From NCBI GenBank assembly GCA_001910725.1, contig MJGA01000013.1, positions 124,001 to 188,000 of the forward strand: a stretch of 64,000 nt of DNA. Reading direction: 5' to 3'. The notes beneath the pieces are model-generated. The model was not told the origin of the DNA and did not search any database. It saw nothing but the letters and a program-made list of their open reading frames with translations. Of the stretch, positions 22,829 through 34,177 are shown piece after piece (within the stretch, counting starts at the first letter, position 1; each line of letters starts with the position of its first letter). Source of the stretch: Phanerodontia chrysosporium (taxonomy: Eukaryota > Basidiomycota > Agaricomycetes > Polyporales > Phanerochaetaceae). Made by a program: the position numbers and the translations under genes.

Positions 22829-22885
22829 GCTGGGCTGGCTGTCGACGAGGCAGCTGGCTTGAGTCTTCGCCGCAAGTATTCGAAG

Positions 22886-22893
22886 TATTTATG
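22886..22893 (-). promoter_or_regulatory. TATA box of protease copy 3
   Basis: CATAAATA on the minus strand, 58-65 bp upstream of the ATG. The remaining spacer to 23843 has no supported gene. Confidence 0.65.
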
Positions 22894-23843
22894 GATGCAG
22901 CGAAGTAGGTGGTTACCGTGTAATGTCACCATCTTGGGTGCCCGCGGCCCCTGCGGGCGGAATGGCCATCGGTGAGAACGATACACATGGAAGAGATATT
23001 CGCAGATCTCAGCTCTGGCCCATCCTTGCTGCGCGCAGGTGCATTGTATGTGAGAAGCCTCTCCTGCGGAGTCTTTCTCGCCACACGGTGCAAGCTCGGA
23101 AATCCTCGAGAATTCGTGTCTCCGAACGCCACCGTCAGCCTATTAACAGCCCGGGCGTACTCACGACCGGCTTCTCCAACGCGGATGTAGGTAATGGCAT
23201 GTAGCCGGCGGTCGAGCCGCATATGGTGCCTGCGTGAGTGTATAAGCGAAGATCATCATGCGAGCCCTGGAGTTCCTCCAAACGCATGTGCTCGTGGGAG
23301 CCGGTTACCCTTGTCACCTTCACGTCGCAGGACACGGGACACGGGTTATAGCAATCCCGTGAGCTTCGAGTGATGATGGTCAGGAAGAGGCGAAAAAGAA
23401 TAGCACTGATGAACATACCGCTTTCACACGTACGCTCATCGAATCATCTACGCCTTGTTATTAGCACGAGGATTGTAGCATATGCAACACTTCCATGTAT
23501 CCAGTTCGGACAGAAGTTGTAGCGCCACATGGACTAGCAGAAGGCCTGTCGACCTCGCTGTAAGATAGCGACACGACTGTCAGGACTCTCTCAGGCCCGT
23601 GTACGCTTACACCCAGAACGGATATACCAGGAGTATCGTACCTGGATAGCCATGCAACGGCGTATGTGGAGAGAATTGGTGAGCTATGTGCGCACCGGGC
23701 TACATTTCAAACGAACCAATTCACCGGTTCGCCACTCAGACTCGCGCCCGGTATTGGGTAAATTCGGCCACTGAGCGCCACGCCGACTCATAGGTCATTC
23801 AGAGCTACTGAGCACCGCTTTCAATACATACAACAGTACCCAT

Positions 23844-25332
23844 TCAAGGCACCACAACGGGCGCAAGGCCAACACGCATGTTTCCAAGGTCGAACTCTGA
23901 CAATAATGTCAGCATAGGAGCTAGACACAGCCCACGGCTTACCAGTGTAGACGTTGATCATGAAGGCGTCTCCCATGACCCAGAAGCCTGCACATGAAAC
24001 CCGCGATGAGAACGGCGGTCTCAGCACCTCATGAATGCCACTTACCCTTCGCATCGCCGATGATACCACATACGCACTCGTTCGGGTCCGTCGGGGTAGG
24101 GCCCCAGTTGAGTGAATAGGAAGAAAGTGTGAAGGCCGCGCCGGAGAATACAAACGAAATGTTAGCGGGCACATCGTCGCAAGGGACCGTGTAGAAGCCC
24201 GCGCCGAGCGTCTCGCTGGCATCCTTGGCTCTAGGAATATCTGCATAGATCGCCCGCGCAGTTTGCGGATCGACCCTGATCAACGACGAGCCCGTGTCAA
24301 TGATGGCCGTATGGGCGCGCGGGACAACAGGGAGGGGCCCAACCAGGATGCCGTCGGCCAAAACTTCCCAATATGCGGGAGGATTCGTGTTGATGACGGG
24401 CGCAAACACGAGATCGCCGGAGAATGCGGTCGTGTCTGTGCCGCCGAGGATGAGCTCGCCGCCGCCGTCGAATAAGGTGAAGCCGAACATTGGCTGCGCT
24501 ATCTGGCCCTGTGCGACCAGTGTCTGGACCACTGGCAACTTGCCCGTCTGCGCGATGGATGGGAAGGCCATCCCCAGCAGGCCGTCGGGCGGGAAGACGC
24601 TGATGTTGAGGCGCTCGGAGTACCGCGTCGCAGCCACTAAGCCTTGCCCCGTGCCGTTCAGGCCTGCAAGGCTCACGGTGTCGGTGAACACCTCGCCGAG
24701 GATGATGGACCCGTCGCCAAAGTGTGTCGAGAACGTCTTGTTCTGGTTGATTGCCGTGCTGCTCTCCTCCGGGTCGTAGACCATATGGCCTTCGCAGTCA
24801 AAGTCGCAGGCTGGACCAGGCAGGAAGAAGTCGCTCGAGCCAGTGTCAAAGTCAACTGTTGGCAATTGTGAGTTTCGGACGCTGGAAGAAGCAGAGGACT
24901 GACCCGCGAATTTCTTTAGAGGCGTGCCAACCGAGACAGCGCCGTGCCACAGTGTGCCGTTAAGATCGTCGGTTAGCGAGACATTCCCAGTCGCTCGCTT
25001 GGTAGGCATACGCAAGACCGGCGTCCAGCGGCTACCATGGTCACTTGGGTGCGCGACGCCAGTATTCGCCTTGTAGGCGTCGAAGCCACGTAAGATTTTC
25101 CTAGAACGTCCTGTTAGTCTAGGAATACAGCTTTATAAGCTAGTACCCACATCCACCCATGCTGAAGGTGCAGCCTCAGTAAGTCAATGTCGATGACCCC
25201 ACGTTCCTGGAATGATCGTCGCCGAGAGAAGGGTACCCTGGCTGCGGGCTGAGCGTAAGCACTGACACCAGGGAATATAGCAGTGAGCAGAATTGGGAGC
25301 ACAAGAAAGGCGACGGAAAGCTTGCTATGCAT
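23844..25332 (-). CDS. Pepsin-like aspartic protease (family A1), tandem copy 4, diverged
   Basis: Five exons: 25151-25332, 24904-25100, 24046-24855, 23943-23987, 23844-23896 (428 aa). The splice plan is identical to the other copies. Catalytic motifs are DTGSSDF (Asp130) and IIDTGSSLIRVD, the second differing from the TGTTLLIVD of copies 1-3. The signal peptide is different (MHSKLSVAFLVLPILLTAI), and the C-terminal segment reads FWVMGDAFMINVYTG. Both catalytic aspartates and the flanking Thr-Gly are kept, so it is probably active with altered specificity. It is the oldest or fastest-changing member. Confidence 0.92.
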
Positions 25333-25392
25333 GCTTAACCGGCCGTCAAGCTAAGGAGGTGATATAGTGGATTCCACGGCGCGCGACCGCAC

Positions 25393-25399
25393 TATATAT
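25393..25399 (-). promoter_or_regulatory. TATA-like element of protease copy 4
   Basis: ATATATA, 61-67 bp upstream of the ATG on the minus strand, replacing the CATAAATA of the other three copies. The spacer 25400-25986 holds no supported gene. Confidence 0.5.
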
Positions 25400-25986
25400 C
25401 ATGGCTCCCCGCAGCGATGTAGATCAGGAGGCGCCGGAGAATTGAGAATCCCCTGCGCAGTGGCCGAAGAGTAGGCCGGTGCGTCATTCTAGACTCCAAA
25501 TTCCTGTGCGACGGCCGCCGCGCCTGTCGAGAGAATAGGAGACCCCAAGGTATGTTAAGAACGACGAATCGCAGACGTGCTGTGAATGCACTCCCGGGAT
25601 AGTGGTATCCGCGAATTAGACGTTACTATAGCCTTGCTTGACAGGCTGCGAAAACATTAACGCAAAGTTCATGAGAACCAAGAGAGTGCGTACCGTTGAC
25701 CCTCACAATTTCTTCAGTTTGTGCAGAGAAAGGCAGGTGGAGCTGTGTAGTCGCGTTATGGTGCCTGCGAGACACGAGTCCCACCATGAAGCGCCGCCCA
25801 AGCTCGCACAGCACCAGGGTTCCCTGCAAGAGAAAGATAGATCGATATACTATAGCCGTGGTCGGTACGTAACATTAGTGCGAAAGAGAACTGTAACTTG
25901 TGTCCCGCACCGGCCCATCCCTGTCCAATCCAATAGTCCGCCTCACACCGTTATATCACCCGCTCCCCGAACCCTCCACGTTTCGA

Positions 25987-27640
25987 TCACCGTTCCGACA
26001 TCTGTGCCAGGTAGTCCGAGAGCTACGCAGAGCTTTAGCCAATTGGAGTATAGGAGATTGAACCAGACGTACCTTCAATGCCCCTGCACGAATGGTCTCA
26101 GCGGCGTTCTGGACATCGGGATTCGCAAGGACACGTGAGATCGCCTCCTTGGCAGCGATCTCAATGTTTGAGAGCGTGCCGTCCGCGAGCATACCCTCGC
26201 CACCACCGGGCATACCCTGCAACTCGTCCTCCTCGCGCCCAAAGTACTGGTTGGAGGAGATGGACGAGGCGCCCTGGAAATTCTGCAGGCGCGTCTGCGC
26301 CTCGCTCTGCGCGACGGGGTCGTACGAGCCACGGCCGAAGTACATGTCGGAGGATATCGCTTTCTGGTTCCCAAACTTCTCGCGCGCGGTCGTCGGCGCG
26401 TCGTCCACGACGGGGGCCTTGGGCGCAGCTGCGGCGGCCGGCACAGCACCAAACCCGAGTCGTTTCATGCCCATGCCGAGTCGCTCCATGTCCTGTGCGT
26501 TGCCAAGCGGCTTGACCTCGACGGGCGCGGTTGTCTTGCCGTTAGATGGCGTCAGCGAGCGCGATGCAGCGGCGGACGCCTTCGCCTCGGCGGCCTTGCG
26601 CGCACGCTCCTCTTCCTCCTGACGCTCCTTCTCCCGGTCGTAGCCCAGCTGCCGTATCCGCTCGGCCTCTTCTGCTGCTTTGCGTTCTGCCTCCTCGAAA
26701 TCGATGGGCGCTGCCGCCTTCTTCGCTCCGAGACCGCCGAGCTTGGACTTCTTCGGAGCAGCAGCACTCGTGCCGGAGGTGGTAGTCACGGCAGGGGAGG
26801 ACGTGAGGCGGGTCGCACCGAGCTTCGACGCTGGTCGCGAACCTGGTGTGGTAGTCGACCGGAGAGATGACGAGCTGATGGTGCGTGGAGCCGTAGTACC
26901 CGCCGCAGTCGCAGCGCGGCCGAGGACGGGCACGCTAGGCGATGAGGCTGATGAGGCAGCCGGCTTTGCTGCAGGCTTATCCCAGGAAGAGAAGAAGTCG
27001 TCTTCCTCTCCGCCTGCGGCACTAGAGGGCGTCGCCGCAGTAGTGTCGGCCATGCCTTCTACGAAAATACGTGTGGGGTATCTAGACGAAGTGTCAGTTC
27101 AGAGCCTGCCAGCACGTAGAGGGGGTACTCTCAAATCCTGGCAGTACACTCACTTTGCAATGTCTTCCTTGACCCGCTTCGCCAGCTCTTCCTTGTACAG
27201 CTCCGCAACCCTGCTCGAGTACTTCTTCTTGGTATCCGAATCACTTAGTAACGCGGACCCGCCGTGCTTTGTGAAGAATTCGGTTGCCGATGCGTTCCCC
27301 CCGACTTTCATCGTTCGGAGCTGATTCAGTTGCCAGCTGTCTAGGTTGGTCGAGCTGCGCGTCGTCAGTCGTGCCCAGGCGGCATGTCCGAACAGCGACC
27401 TACCGCACGAAGGAGATGTGCACGCCCATGTTTCTGTGCACACTCGAGCACTCCAAGCAGATGTATACACCAAACGTCACACTCGACCATGTCGGATTAC
27501 GGGCTTGGCAGTCAAAGCACATCTGAATCTTTCTGAGCGTCGAGGCGTCACCAGCGTCGCGGAACCCGTACCTTGTTCGCCTTTTGTGCCTTCAGAACCT
27601 TGAAGACGGCCTCCGTCTCGGCTTTCGTAGGGTCTGCCAT
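25987..27640 (-). CDS. GLO3: ArfGAP of the Glo3 / ArfGAP2-3 type
   Basis: Five exons: 27572-27640, 27404-27522, 27154-27354, 26073-27081, 25987-26022 (477 aa). The N-terminal ArfGAP zinc finger is complete: Cys25, Cys28, Cys45, Cys48 (C-x2-C-x16-C-x2-C) and the arginine finger Arg53 in [17 protein letters not shown]. The rest is Ala/Ser-rich with a charged coiled coil ([18 protein letters not shown]) and the repeated [RSxQY/MYFGR]-type segments ([21 protein letters not shown]) typical of the Glo3 regulatory region. The family stimulates GTP hydrolysis by Arf1 on Golgi COPI vesicles. The final 36-bp exon (ending YLAQMSER) was chosen over a longer alternative acceptor for its family-like ending. 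Confidence 0.92.
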
Positions 27641-27971
27641 GGTCAGAATAGGTGGTAGAGTAGAGTATCGAGAGAGGGGAAGAGCGGGTGGTGGAGGTCG
27701 GAGGTCAAGCGCGAGATGCTAGATCTGCCACGTTCACCGCCACATATTCGGACTGAGGGCCGTCCACTCTCTCCGACCTCCAAGTGAGCATTTTGTGCCA
27801 TGGTCGAGTGCCGGCATGTTGTCATCCACGCAAAGACGTCCAGAGTATGTGACCTCCATCCGAGAACGGAGGAGCGATCGGCATGGCAAACTAGTCATGG
27901 AGATGGGGTAGTACATAACATTGCTCTCGGCTGTTTCTACTTCTATTTGTACATTGAGATACACTTGATAT
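27641..27971. other. Spacer between HEM13 and GLO3
   Basis: 331 bp holding the GLO3 promoter and the HEM13 3' end; a pyrimidine-rich tract on the minus strand lies just upstream of the GLO3 ATG. Confidence 0.4.
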
Positions 27972-29015
27972 CTATACCCACTGCGCAGGGGTCTTCAGGA
28001 CCTTGACCAGCTTCTCCTCCTCCGTGCCCTCCTCCGTGCCCAGTTCGCTCATGTACTCCCAGCGCGCCGTCTCCGGAAGGCTCATGAGGATACTCTCGAT
28101 CCTCGCACCAGGAGTTGCGAGCCCGAACTTCGTCCCCCGGTCGTACACAAGGTTGAACTCCACGTATCGCCCGCGGCGGATGAGCTGCCAGCGGCGCTCG
28201 CGGGGCGTGAATGGCGTATTGATGCGCCGCTCGAGGATGGGGATGTACGACGGGATGAAGGCGTCGCCCGCGCTCCGGACGAACGCGAAGATCTCCTCGG
28301 GGGTCTTGGGGCGGGCGACGTCGGCGCCGAGGCGTGCGTGCGGCTGGTCGCAGAGGTCGTCGAAGAAGATGCCGCCGATGCCGCGGGCCTCCTGACGGTG
28401 CGGGATGAAGAAGTACTCGTCGCACCACTTCTTGAACGCCGGGTATATGCCTGCGCCGAACGGGTCGCACGCGTCCTTGATCGTCTTGTGGAAGTGCACG
28501 GCGTCCTCGGTGTAGAGGTACGACGGCGTCAGGTCACATCCGCCGCCGAACCACCACGCAATAACCCGCCCGGGGCCCGCTTCCTTGTCCTCGGACTCTG
28601 TGATCTCGAAGTAGCGATAGTTGGCGTGCACTGTCGGTGCATGAGGGTTGCGAGGATGGATGACGAGACTGATGCCCGAGGCGAAGAAGGGGAGGGCGGC
28701 AGTAGCATTGGGGTCGTAAGGAATGGACGAGTGCTCGACCCGCATCTGCTTGATGGCAGCCGGAGGGAGCGAGCCATGGACGACGGAGATGTTCACGCCC
28801 GCCTTCTCGAGGACGGACACGGGCGCAGTGGCGTCGGAGTGCGACGCCTCGGGCACGGCGAAAACGCATGAAAGGCCCTTGCCACCCTGCGCTCGCACCC
28901 ACGAGTCGCGTTTGAAGGGCGGTGCGTTCGGGTCGAGCTTCTCAAGCGCGGAGACGATCCTCTCCTGGAGGTCGAGGATGTACTCCTCAACTTGCACGCG
29001 CATCGGCTTCGACAT
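27972..29015 (-). CDS. HEM13: Oxygen-dependent coproporphyrinogen III oxidase
   Basis: A single exon of 347 aa, start MSKPMRVQVEEYILDLQ. The enzyme converts coproporphyrinogen III to protoporphyrinogen IX in haem synthesis, using oxygen. Family signatures are complete: RGKG-type WVRAQGGKGLS, VHGSLPP, HPRNPHAPTVHANYRYFE, WWFGGGCDLTPSYL, FIPHRQEARGIGGIFFDD, and near the C terminus GRYVEFNLVYDRGTKFGL. Length is normal for the cytosolic fungal enzyme. An in-frame ATG 27 bp upstream (29042) is possible but adds nothing conserved. The lack of introns is unusual among its neighbours. Confidence 0.97.
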   Translation of the reverse strand: MSKPMRVQVEEYILDLQERIVSALEKLDPNAPPFKRDSWVRAQGGKGLSCVFAVPEASHSDATAPVSVLEKAGVNISVVHGSLPPAAIKQMRVEHSSIPYDPNATAALPFFASGISLVIHPRNPHAPTVHANYRYFEITESEDKEAGPGRVIAWWFGGGCDLTPSYLYTEDAVHFHKTIKDACDPFGAGIYPAFKKWCDEYFFIPHRQEARGIGGIFFDDLCDQPHARLGADVARPKTPEEIFAFVRSAGDAFIPSYIPILERRINTPFTPRERRWQLIRRGRYVEFNLVYDRGTKFGLATPGARIESILMSLPETARWEYMSELGTEEGTEEEKLVKVLKTPAQWV

Positions 29016-29716
29016 GTTTGCTAGGTGTCTGTGTACAAGCAACGGATTAATGTCCTCTGGTTTTTATCGCTGTGCACCCCTTGAAACTCTCAAGCCCATG
29101 CGGCCCAGTCGCGACCGCATCCACGAGCGGGCCCGGTGAGCCTGGATCATAACCCGCACGGTCGATGGCGTCGGGCAGCACCACGGCTGGGACTTGGAAT
29201 AATGAGCCCACTCACTTTCAGCGCCAGACTGGTATCACAACACACACTCCGAGGTCAGGTAAAGGTGATACGGCTGTAGCGATCTGTCACGGTTGACGTC
29301 TAAAGCGCGAAGGTACGCGATTGGCCTGAGCGCGCTTTGGCTTACTGGGTAAGTGGTGCAGATCAGCCCAGCGTGAAGGTGGTAAGCCCCATTTTGTTAC
29401 ACTATAGGGTTGGTCTGTAAACCCCGTTGACTCTACTTCAAGCCAATTATATAGGCCCTCTCACCGGCTTCTCACACACAATGGAACCGGAGCGCGTTTC
29501 AAAATCTGCTGCAGCAGGCAACTACCCTGCCCTCCTTGTCCTCCACGATGACCGCCGCCCGTTCAACGCTCTGCGGCGTCGCCTGTGCATCTACGCTTGC
29601 CGGCGATGACCATGATTCCGATGTCGGGCACCGGATACGCGGCCAGCCGGCGCCCATCATCCCTGCTATCCTTTTAGCACGGCGGAACGAGCAGGCGAAC
29701 AGGCCGCCGACTCACC
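29016..29716. other. Divergent upstream region of HEM13 and the SDR gene
   Basis: About 700 bp between two divergent starts. No coding frame is supported. Confidence 0.4.
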
Positions 29717-30824
29717 ATGTCCTCCTTCAACGTTAGCAACTTGTTCAATGTCTCTGGAAAGGTCGTCTTAGTGACAGGAGGAAGTCGAGGCATTGGCAAG
29801 TCGGTGCGTCGCGGTTGAAGCGTCCGTGTCTCGCTCGCTGGCTTACTTTCCTCTGGCAGATCGCAACCGCGTTTGTCGCAAATGGCGCAAAGGTACGAGC
29901 TTATGCACAGTATTCAGTAGGCTTTCCCTGACCCGTATACACCCAGGTCTACATAACATCGCGCAAAGCAAAGGACTGTGACGAGACCGCGAAGGAACTG
30001 CACGCTCTGGGCCCTGGCACCTGCATCGCCCTACCCGCAGACCTGCAGAAGCTCTCCGAGGTCGAGCGGCTTGTCACGGAACTCTCTGCGCGTGAGACCG
30101 CGTTGCACGTGCTCGTGAACAACGCTGGCGCAGCATGGGGTGACGGAATCGATGAGCATCCAGTGCGTTCAGCGTTTCGCGCTGCGCAACCTCGTGCTGA
30201 CTTCTCTCGATGGCAGGATGAAGCCTTCACGAAAGTGATTACGCTGAACCTCCAGAGGGTGTTCACGTTGACGCAAAAGTGCTTGCCATTGCTGCGTGCC
30301 GCGGCCAAGCAGGGAGGGCGAGACGGACTAAGCTGGAACGACCCCGCGAGGATCATCAACGTACGTTTGCCTTGCTCGGTCATACGCATATATGCTCATG
30401 TCTGGCTTAGATTGGGTCTATCGAGGGCCTGACGGTCGCGAACCACGAGACGTATGCGTACTCTGCGTCTAAGGCGGGTCTGCACCACCTCAGCCGGACA
30501 TTCGCTGGCCGCTTGGGCTGGGAGGGTATCACGAGCAACACTATTGCATGTGGGGCATTCTATACAAAAAGTGTGTCGGCTCTTCTCTCCTTATCGCCCT
30601 TTTCCTCACATCAGCATACAGTGACTGCAGTCACCCTCGACACCGCTGGAAAGTACATTTTGAAGAATACCCCGCTCAATCGCATCGGCAAGCCAGAAGA
30701 TGTCGGCGGGACCGCGGTCTTCCTAGCAAGCCCTGCTGCAAGCTGGATGAACGGGGCCACTCTCACTTTGGATGGAGGCTCGATCGTCTCGATGACGTCT
30801 ATGCGCGCACACGCAAAGCTCTGA
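29717..30824 (+). CDS. Short-chain dehydrogenase/reductase (RhlG-like)
   Basis: Six exons: 29717-29803, 29860-29892, 29947-30162, 30217-30360, 30411-30570, 30631-30824 (277 aa). The Rossmann cofactor motif is VLVTGGSRGIGKS, followed by LVNNAGAAW, the catalytic serine in IGSIEGL and YAYSASKAG (Tyr and Lys of YxxxK). The C terminus LDGGS is standard. The close relation to 3-oxoacyl-ACP reductases and RhlG-like enzymes suggests an NADP(H)-dependent ketoreductase; substrate unknown. All splice phases agree, and exon 2 is only 33 bp. Confidence 0.9.
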
Positions 30825-30926
30825 TTCTTCTCGCCGTTGGGACTATACTACAGCACATACCCTAGGTCTCTGGTAGGATGGATTACAAGCTAAAGAATAA
30901 TACTACTACCCAATTACTGGACGCTA

Positions 30927-32209
30927 TTAATCGATAAAAGTCGATGCAGGTCTCGAGACTCGGATGGACGTCCTGCGCATCGAAGCCCGGATACTGCTCG
31001 CCCGCACGCTATGCCGCATGCTGCTCTTGCGTCTGTGCAAGGTTTCCTCTTTCTCCTTGCGCAGCTGCTTGAGCTCGAGCTCGAGCTGTCCGATGTGCGC
31101 CTTCTGGTGCTCGACGACCTGCCGGAGGTCGCTCAGCTGCTGCGTCTTCTCGCGGAGCTCCTCCTTGAGCTTCTCAATGCGCTCGCCCTCCTGCCCGTCC
31201 TCGGCGGCCGCGCGCTCCTCCTCGTCAGGGACCTCGAGCGCGGGGCTCAGGCGCGCGGGCGGGAACCACGGCTCGGGCACGAGCTGGCCCGGCTGCGAGA
31301 TCTCGGACGGCGTGTCGGGCGCGGTGAGCGTGTACCACGAGCTCGACGTCTTCGCGGGCATGCTCCGCGCGCGGCTCTCCCCCGGGACGTAGTCGACCGC
31401 GACGCGCGACGAGATCCACGGCAGGCTCGTCAGCTCGCGCACGAGCCCCCCGAGCCGCGTTCCGCCCCCGGCGGGCCCTCCGTGTCCGCGCTGGACTCGG
31501 ACCCGAGCTTCGACGTGCGTGCGGCGCTGCCGTCCAGCGGCGAGTGCACGCCCCGCGAGAGGATGTGTGAGTGGGCGTGGGCGTGCGGGTGCCCGAGCGC
31601 GTACTGCGGGGCGATGAAGTACGGCAGCGGGAACGGCGCGGCGAACTTGGGCGGCGCGGGCGCGCCGTCGTGCTGCTCGGTCGTCTGCGTCATGTACGTC
31701 GTGCGTCCGCTGGTGACGTACGACGACGTCGCGGTCGTCGCGGTCGTCGCCGCCGAGCGGCGGTCGTACACCTGGCTGTGCGTCACCGCGCGCGGGAGGC
31801 TGCGGATGCTGCTCACGAGCCCGCCGACGAGGCTGCGCGCCTTGCCGCGGAACGCGCCCGGGGACGCGGGGTGCTCTGGCACCTCGTGCACCGTCGTCAT
31901 CTTGAACGTGTACTCGCTCTCGGCGTCCTTCTCCATCGGCTCCGTCACCTCGGTCTCGCTGCTCGCGGTCTCGGTGTCGTGCTCGCTGATGCGCGGCGGC
32001 GCATGGCTGAGCTTGACCGTCCCCGTACTGGTGTCGGACTCGGTCGAGCTCAAATCGAGCGGGATGGGGATGGGGGTACCGGGCGAGGGGGAGGGATGTG
32101 CGAGCGACGAGATCCAGCTGGCGTAGCTTGTACCCGAGACGCGTCGCCGCGGCGACTGCTGGACTCTCGCTCCAAAAGAGCTAGGTGGTACCTCGAGAAA
32201 GTCTGGCAT
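30927..32209 (-). CDS. Coiled-coil, Ser/Pro-rich conserved protein with an apparent frameshift
   Basis: Two overlapping minus frames belong to one gene: 31430-32209 (starts MPDFLEVPPSSFGARVQ) and 30927-31442 (continues LTSLPWISSRVAVDYVPG, a Gly/Pro segment and a coiled coil EKLKEELREKTQQLSDLRQ, ending with basic repeats). The reading frame must change by one base near 31461-31475, at a run of Gs on the coding strand; reading one extra base there gives a smooth passage GTRLGGLVREL. There is no intron that would bridge it. The cause may be a sequencing indel or a true mutation. The N-terminal 260 residues are low-complexity and disordered. I recognise it as a type of conserved basidiomycete protein but have no function. 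Confidence 0.6.
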
Positions 32210-32621
32210 GGTTGATGGTGGTAGGGGAAAAGTTACGATACCGTGAGTGAGGGGCGTGTTCGCCGGTCATATAGTCCGTACGGTGCGGCGGGTGTGCGTA
32301 TGCCATGAGGTGAGCAAACACACGCCCACGACCTGTGGTATCCACAAGTGACAAACTCTCGTACATTGATATCCGAGCGGTGGACGTTCCTGCGCGACTC
32401 AGCCATCCGCGTCAAGTCCCCTTTTCCGACGTTGTCGGAGCGATCGTCCACTAGCAGTGATCCGCCATCAGGCGCATCACTACCATTTCCGGTCAAAGTA
32501 ATCGGGCGCTTGCTGCCAAAGTGAATGTCGATTCTCAGGTCTGACTCGATCCTCGACGTCCTCCCCATCCACCTCCCAAAATGAGTGAGTATATGCACTG
32601 TCATACCATTTACTCGCTCAA
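32210..32621. promoter_or_regulatory. Divergent spacer between the coiled-coil gene and HIS1
   Basis: 412 bp between divergent starts. An ATG at 32581-32583 is followed by a GT splice-like site but would give a stop in frame, so the ATG at 32622 was chosen for HIS1. Confidence 0.4.
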
Positions 32622-33794
32622 ATGCAGAGCTGTATAGACGCAGAGTCGCTTGACGGCCGCCTCTTGTTTGCTATCCCGAAGAAAGGTCAGGCCGGAGTCG
32701 GTCTCTAGCTCGTGCAGAAGGCTTATATCGGAGTAGGACGTTTGTACGACAAGTGCCTAGAGATCCTCGCAGGTGTGTGTTTTACGCTTCAAAATTGAGA
32801 CTGTAGCTCACTTTTACAGGGGCCGATATACAGTTCAGAAGGCACCCCCGCCTAGATGTCTGCCTTGTGAAGAACCATCCTATCGCCCTGTGAGTTGCAG
32901 CATCATATCTTGCCCCCACCTCATCTCATGCTTCTTTAGCGTGTTCCTCCCAGCATCAGACATCCCCTCATTCGTTGGCAAGGGTAACGTCGATCTCGGA
33001 ATCACCGGCCACGATGTCATCCTCGAAGCCAAGATGCAGGACCACGTCTCAGAGGAGCTCCGCCTCGGCTTTGGCAAGTGCGCGCTACAGGTCCAGGTCC
33101 CAGAGGCCGGCCCCATCAAGACCGTCGAGCAGCTCGCGGGCAAACGCGTCGTCACCTCCTTCGAGGTCCTCGCTGGCGAGTACTTCGACAAGCTCGACGC
33201 CCAGCTGCAGCTCACCGGAGACGCGAAGACGAAGATCGAGTACGTTGGTGGGAGTGTAGAAGCGGCCTGCGCGCTTGGTCTGGCCGACGGTATCGGTGCG
33301 TCCTTCGCGCTATCGCCACGAGAAGCTCAGGGCTGACCCACGCTTTCCAGTCGATCTTGTTGGTGCGTCATCTTCGTGACTCTTCCGAGACCGCTCTCAA
33401 GCTTTCTCCAGAATCTGGCGACACGATGCGTGCCGCCGGCTTGCACGCCATTGCCACGGTGCTCGATACCGAGGCCGTGCTTATCAAGTCGAAGGAGCAG
33501 AAGCACCCACAACACTCCTCTCTTATCAAGCTCATTACGAGCCGCATCGCCGGTGTAATTGCTGCCAGCCGCTACGTTGTCTGCGAGTACAACGTCCGCC
33601 GCGAGCGGCTGCATGACGCGACTGCGGTCACGCCTGGTCGCCGCGCTCCCACCATCAGCCCTCTTGACGATGAAGAGTGGGTTGCGGTCAGCGCAATGGT
33701 GCTCAAGAAAGAGATGGCCGATGTCATGGACCGTCTTGCAGCTATCGGCGCGGAGGACATCCTGATCTTCAACCTGGATAATTGTAGAGTGTAG
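32622..33794 (+). CDS. HIS1: ATP phosphoribosyltransferase, first step of histidine synthesis
   Basis: Six exons: 32622-32685, 32737-32772, 32820-32889, 32940-33295, 33351-33362, 33412-33794 (306 aa). Exon 5 is only 12 nt. The spliced protein reads like long-form HisG: LLFAIPKKGRLYDKCLEIL, ADIQFRRHPRLDVCLVKN, FLPASDIPSFVGKGNVDLG, then the active-site region GLADGIVDLVESGDTMRAAG, which is only restored when the 12-nt exon is included. A C-terminal regulatory ACT-like domain (VAVSAMVLKKEMADVMDRL) senses histidine in this family. It joins ATP and PRPP. Length fits yeast His1 (297 aa). Confidence 0.95.
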
Positions 33795-34177
33795 ATCAGT
33801 GGCAGGCATGGTGCTCTAATGTAATACGTGAGTGGGCTACCTTTCCCGCCGTGCTACATGGGCCTGACTGGTGACGAGACTAGTATCTATTACCGACATG
33901 TACGCTTTAGAATAGACGCGGACTGCCCCGACCTGCCAACAGCGTCTGCTCACCAGATTTCGCCCTGACACGGTCTGAATGTTACGTATCCATGAGATTG
34001 CATTGTGCGCGGATATTGTGCAGGTGCATGCCAATCAGGCATGTCTGACGATACCTCGTAGATGACTTCCAGCGATCAACCTACGCCCCTGGGCTCGGCA
34101 ACCAATGTGCCCCCGACGACCTGTATTTGAATCCGTGACAGGCTAGCTGCCCTACCTGTGCGCGACCCCCCACCACG
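33795..34177. other. Spacer between HIS1 and BTB gene B
   Basis: 383 bp with no supported feature. Confidence 0.4.

Noticed and set aside
31011..32126. 371-codon plus-strand open frame
   Set aside because: Antisense to the coiled-coil gene; no domain, and the minus strand has the recognisable heptads.
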